64,000 nucleotides of DNA from positions 124,001 to 188,000 of the forward strand of contig NZ_WSSC01000003.1 in NCBI RefSeq assembly GCF_009792895.1, written 5' to 3'. The first letter of the stretch is position 1. The number at the start of each line of letters is the position of its first letter. The position numbers and the translations under genes were made by a program. Positions 63,757-64,000 of this stretch are shown one piece after another. The notes beneath the pieces were generated by a model. The model saw nothing but the letters and a program-made list of their open reading frames with translations. It searched no databases and had not been told where the DNA came from. Source of the stretch: Pigmentibacter ruber (lineage in GTDB: Bacteria; Bdellovibrionota_B; Oligoflexia; Silvanigrellales; Silvanigrellaceae).

Positions 63757-64000
63757 AAATAAAATTCAAATTTTATATCCAAACTATGGATTGCTATTAT
63801 TTTTACTAAGCTAAAAAATTTAAAATTATAAATGTTTTTTATTATTTCATTTAGTTAATATTTTTTTATTAAAATTTAAATTTGTCAATATTTATAAAAA
63901 ATAACTTAATAAACACTTTTAAATATAAATATCTAAATTTCCTAATAAAAATTCAATAAATTTTTTAACAATTTATAATTTTTAATATTTTAATAATTTT
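63757..64000. other. AT-rich noncoding tail
   Basis: From the end of the pseudogene to the window edge (63598-64000) the sequence is nearly all A and T. Apart from the inverted repeat I see no reading frame, RNA or promoter I would call. Confidence 0.6.

Noticed and set aside
1-64000. CRISPR array, transposase-bearing insertion sequence or rRNA
   Set aside because: No regularly spaced direct repeats, no transposase motif and no rRNA-like conserved stretches were seen; direct repeats found are isolated.

Overview
The window is AT-rich bacterial chromosome, partial only at its left edge. LpxC (outer-membrane lipid A), a CarD-type RNA polymerase-binding protein, an alternative complex III cytochrome subunit next to heme O synthase, and a long-N-terminus RpoH-like sigma factor fit a low-GC member of the Bdellovibrionota/Oligoflexia, for example a Silvanigrella-like organism. 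That placement is inference; no rRNA or other phylogenetic marker was available to test it.

Layout: (1) 1-2265, respiration: a multiheme cytochrome c (ActA-like, cut by the edge), ctaB and a cysteine-rich membrane protein, with a Fur-box-like palindrome and a GC-richer leader between actA and ctaB. (2) 2422-9235, minus-strand housekeeping: HAD phosphatase, cupin, glyoxalase II and Tex packed as an operon; ndk with its own terminator; a maltokinase-like protein; an Nfu-type Fe-S scaffold. (3) 9435-19361: M14 peptidase, DoxX, tgt and carD meeting at a shared terminator, then HD phosphohydrolase, DUF255 protein, PEP synthetase regulator and GT2 glycosyltransferase. (4) 19409-24536: an exported chorismate mutase-like protein, cysS, dnaJ, lpxC and divergent ssb. 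(5) 24561-29292: four exported or membrane-anchored proteins on the minus strand. One is a neprosin-type glutamic peptidase with the plant-like activation domain; the other three are unrecognised. A 26-base palindrome lies just upstream of the first gene. (6) 29792-36572: a VanX-type dipeptidase, an acetylpolyamine amidohydrolase-like enzyme, and a complete ugpQ-B-A-E-C set for glycerophosphodiester hydrolysis and glycerol-3-phosphate uptake. (7) 36562-43873, an AT-rich accessory stretch: degenerate histidine-kinase-like ATPase, phage-repressor-like regulator, solute-binding protein, glycosyltransferase and methyltransferase pair, tRNA-His, small unknown proteins and a GNAT. (8) 43867-50174, minus strand: universal stress protein, NHL-repeat protein lacking thioredoxin cysteines, and an RpoH-like sigma factor overlapping a btuFCD-type importer. 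(9) 50204-60381, plus strand: lipid kinase, GNAT, UvrD/PcrA helicase, rpe, polyprenyl synthase, M16 protease, 2OG-Fe(II) oxygenase and two oligopeptide-transport ATPases. (10) 60385-64000: an exported SAM-hydrolase-family protein, 4-hydroxyphenylpyruvate dioxygenase, a 43-residue basic protein, tRNA-Ser, then a decayed ABC-exporter ATPase and AT-rich noncoding DNA.

Most of the window is ordinary core metabolism in short co-directional operons. The least expected content is the secreted neprosin cluster, the periplasmic chorismate mutase-like protein, several enzymes whose active-site motifs are altered (maltokinase-like, NHL/thioredoxin, kinase ATPase) and structured intergenic DNA upstream of actA, carD and the secreted cluster. 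I saw no CRISPR array, no insertion sequence with a transposase and no rRNA.
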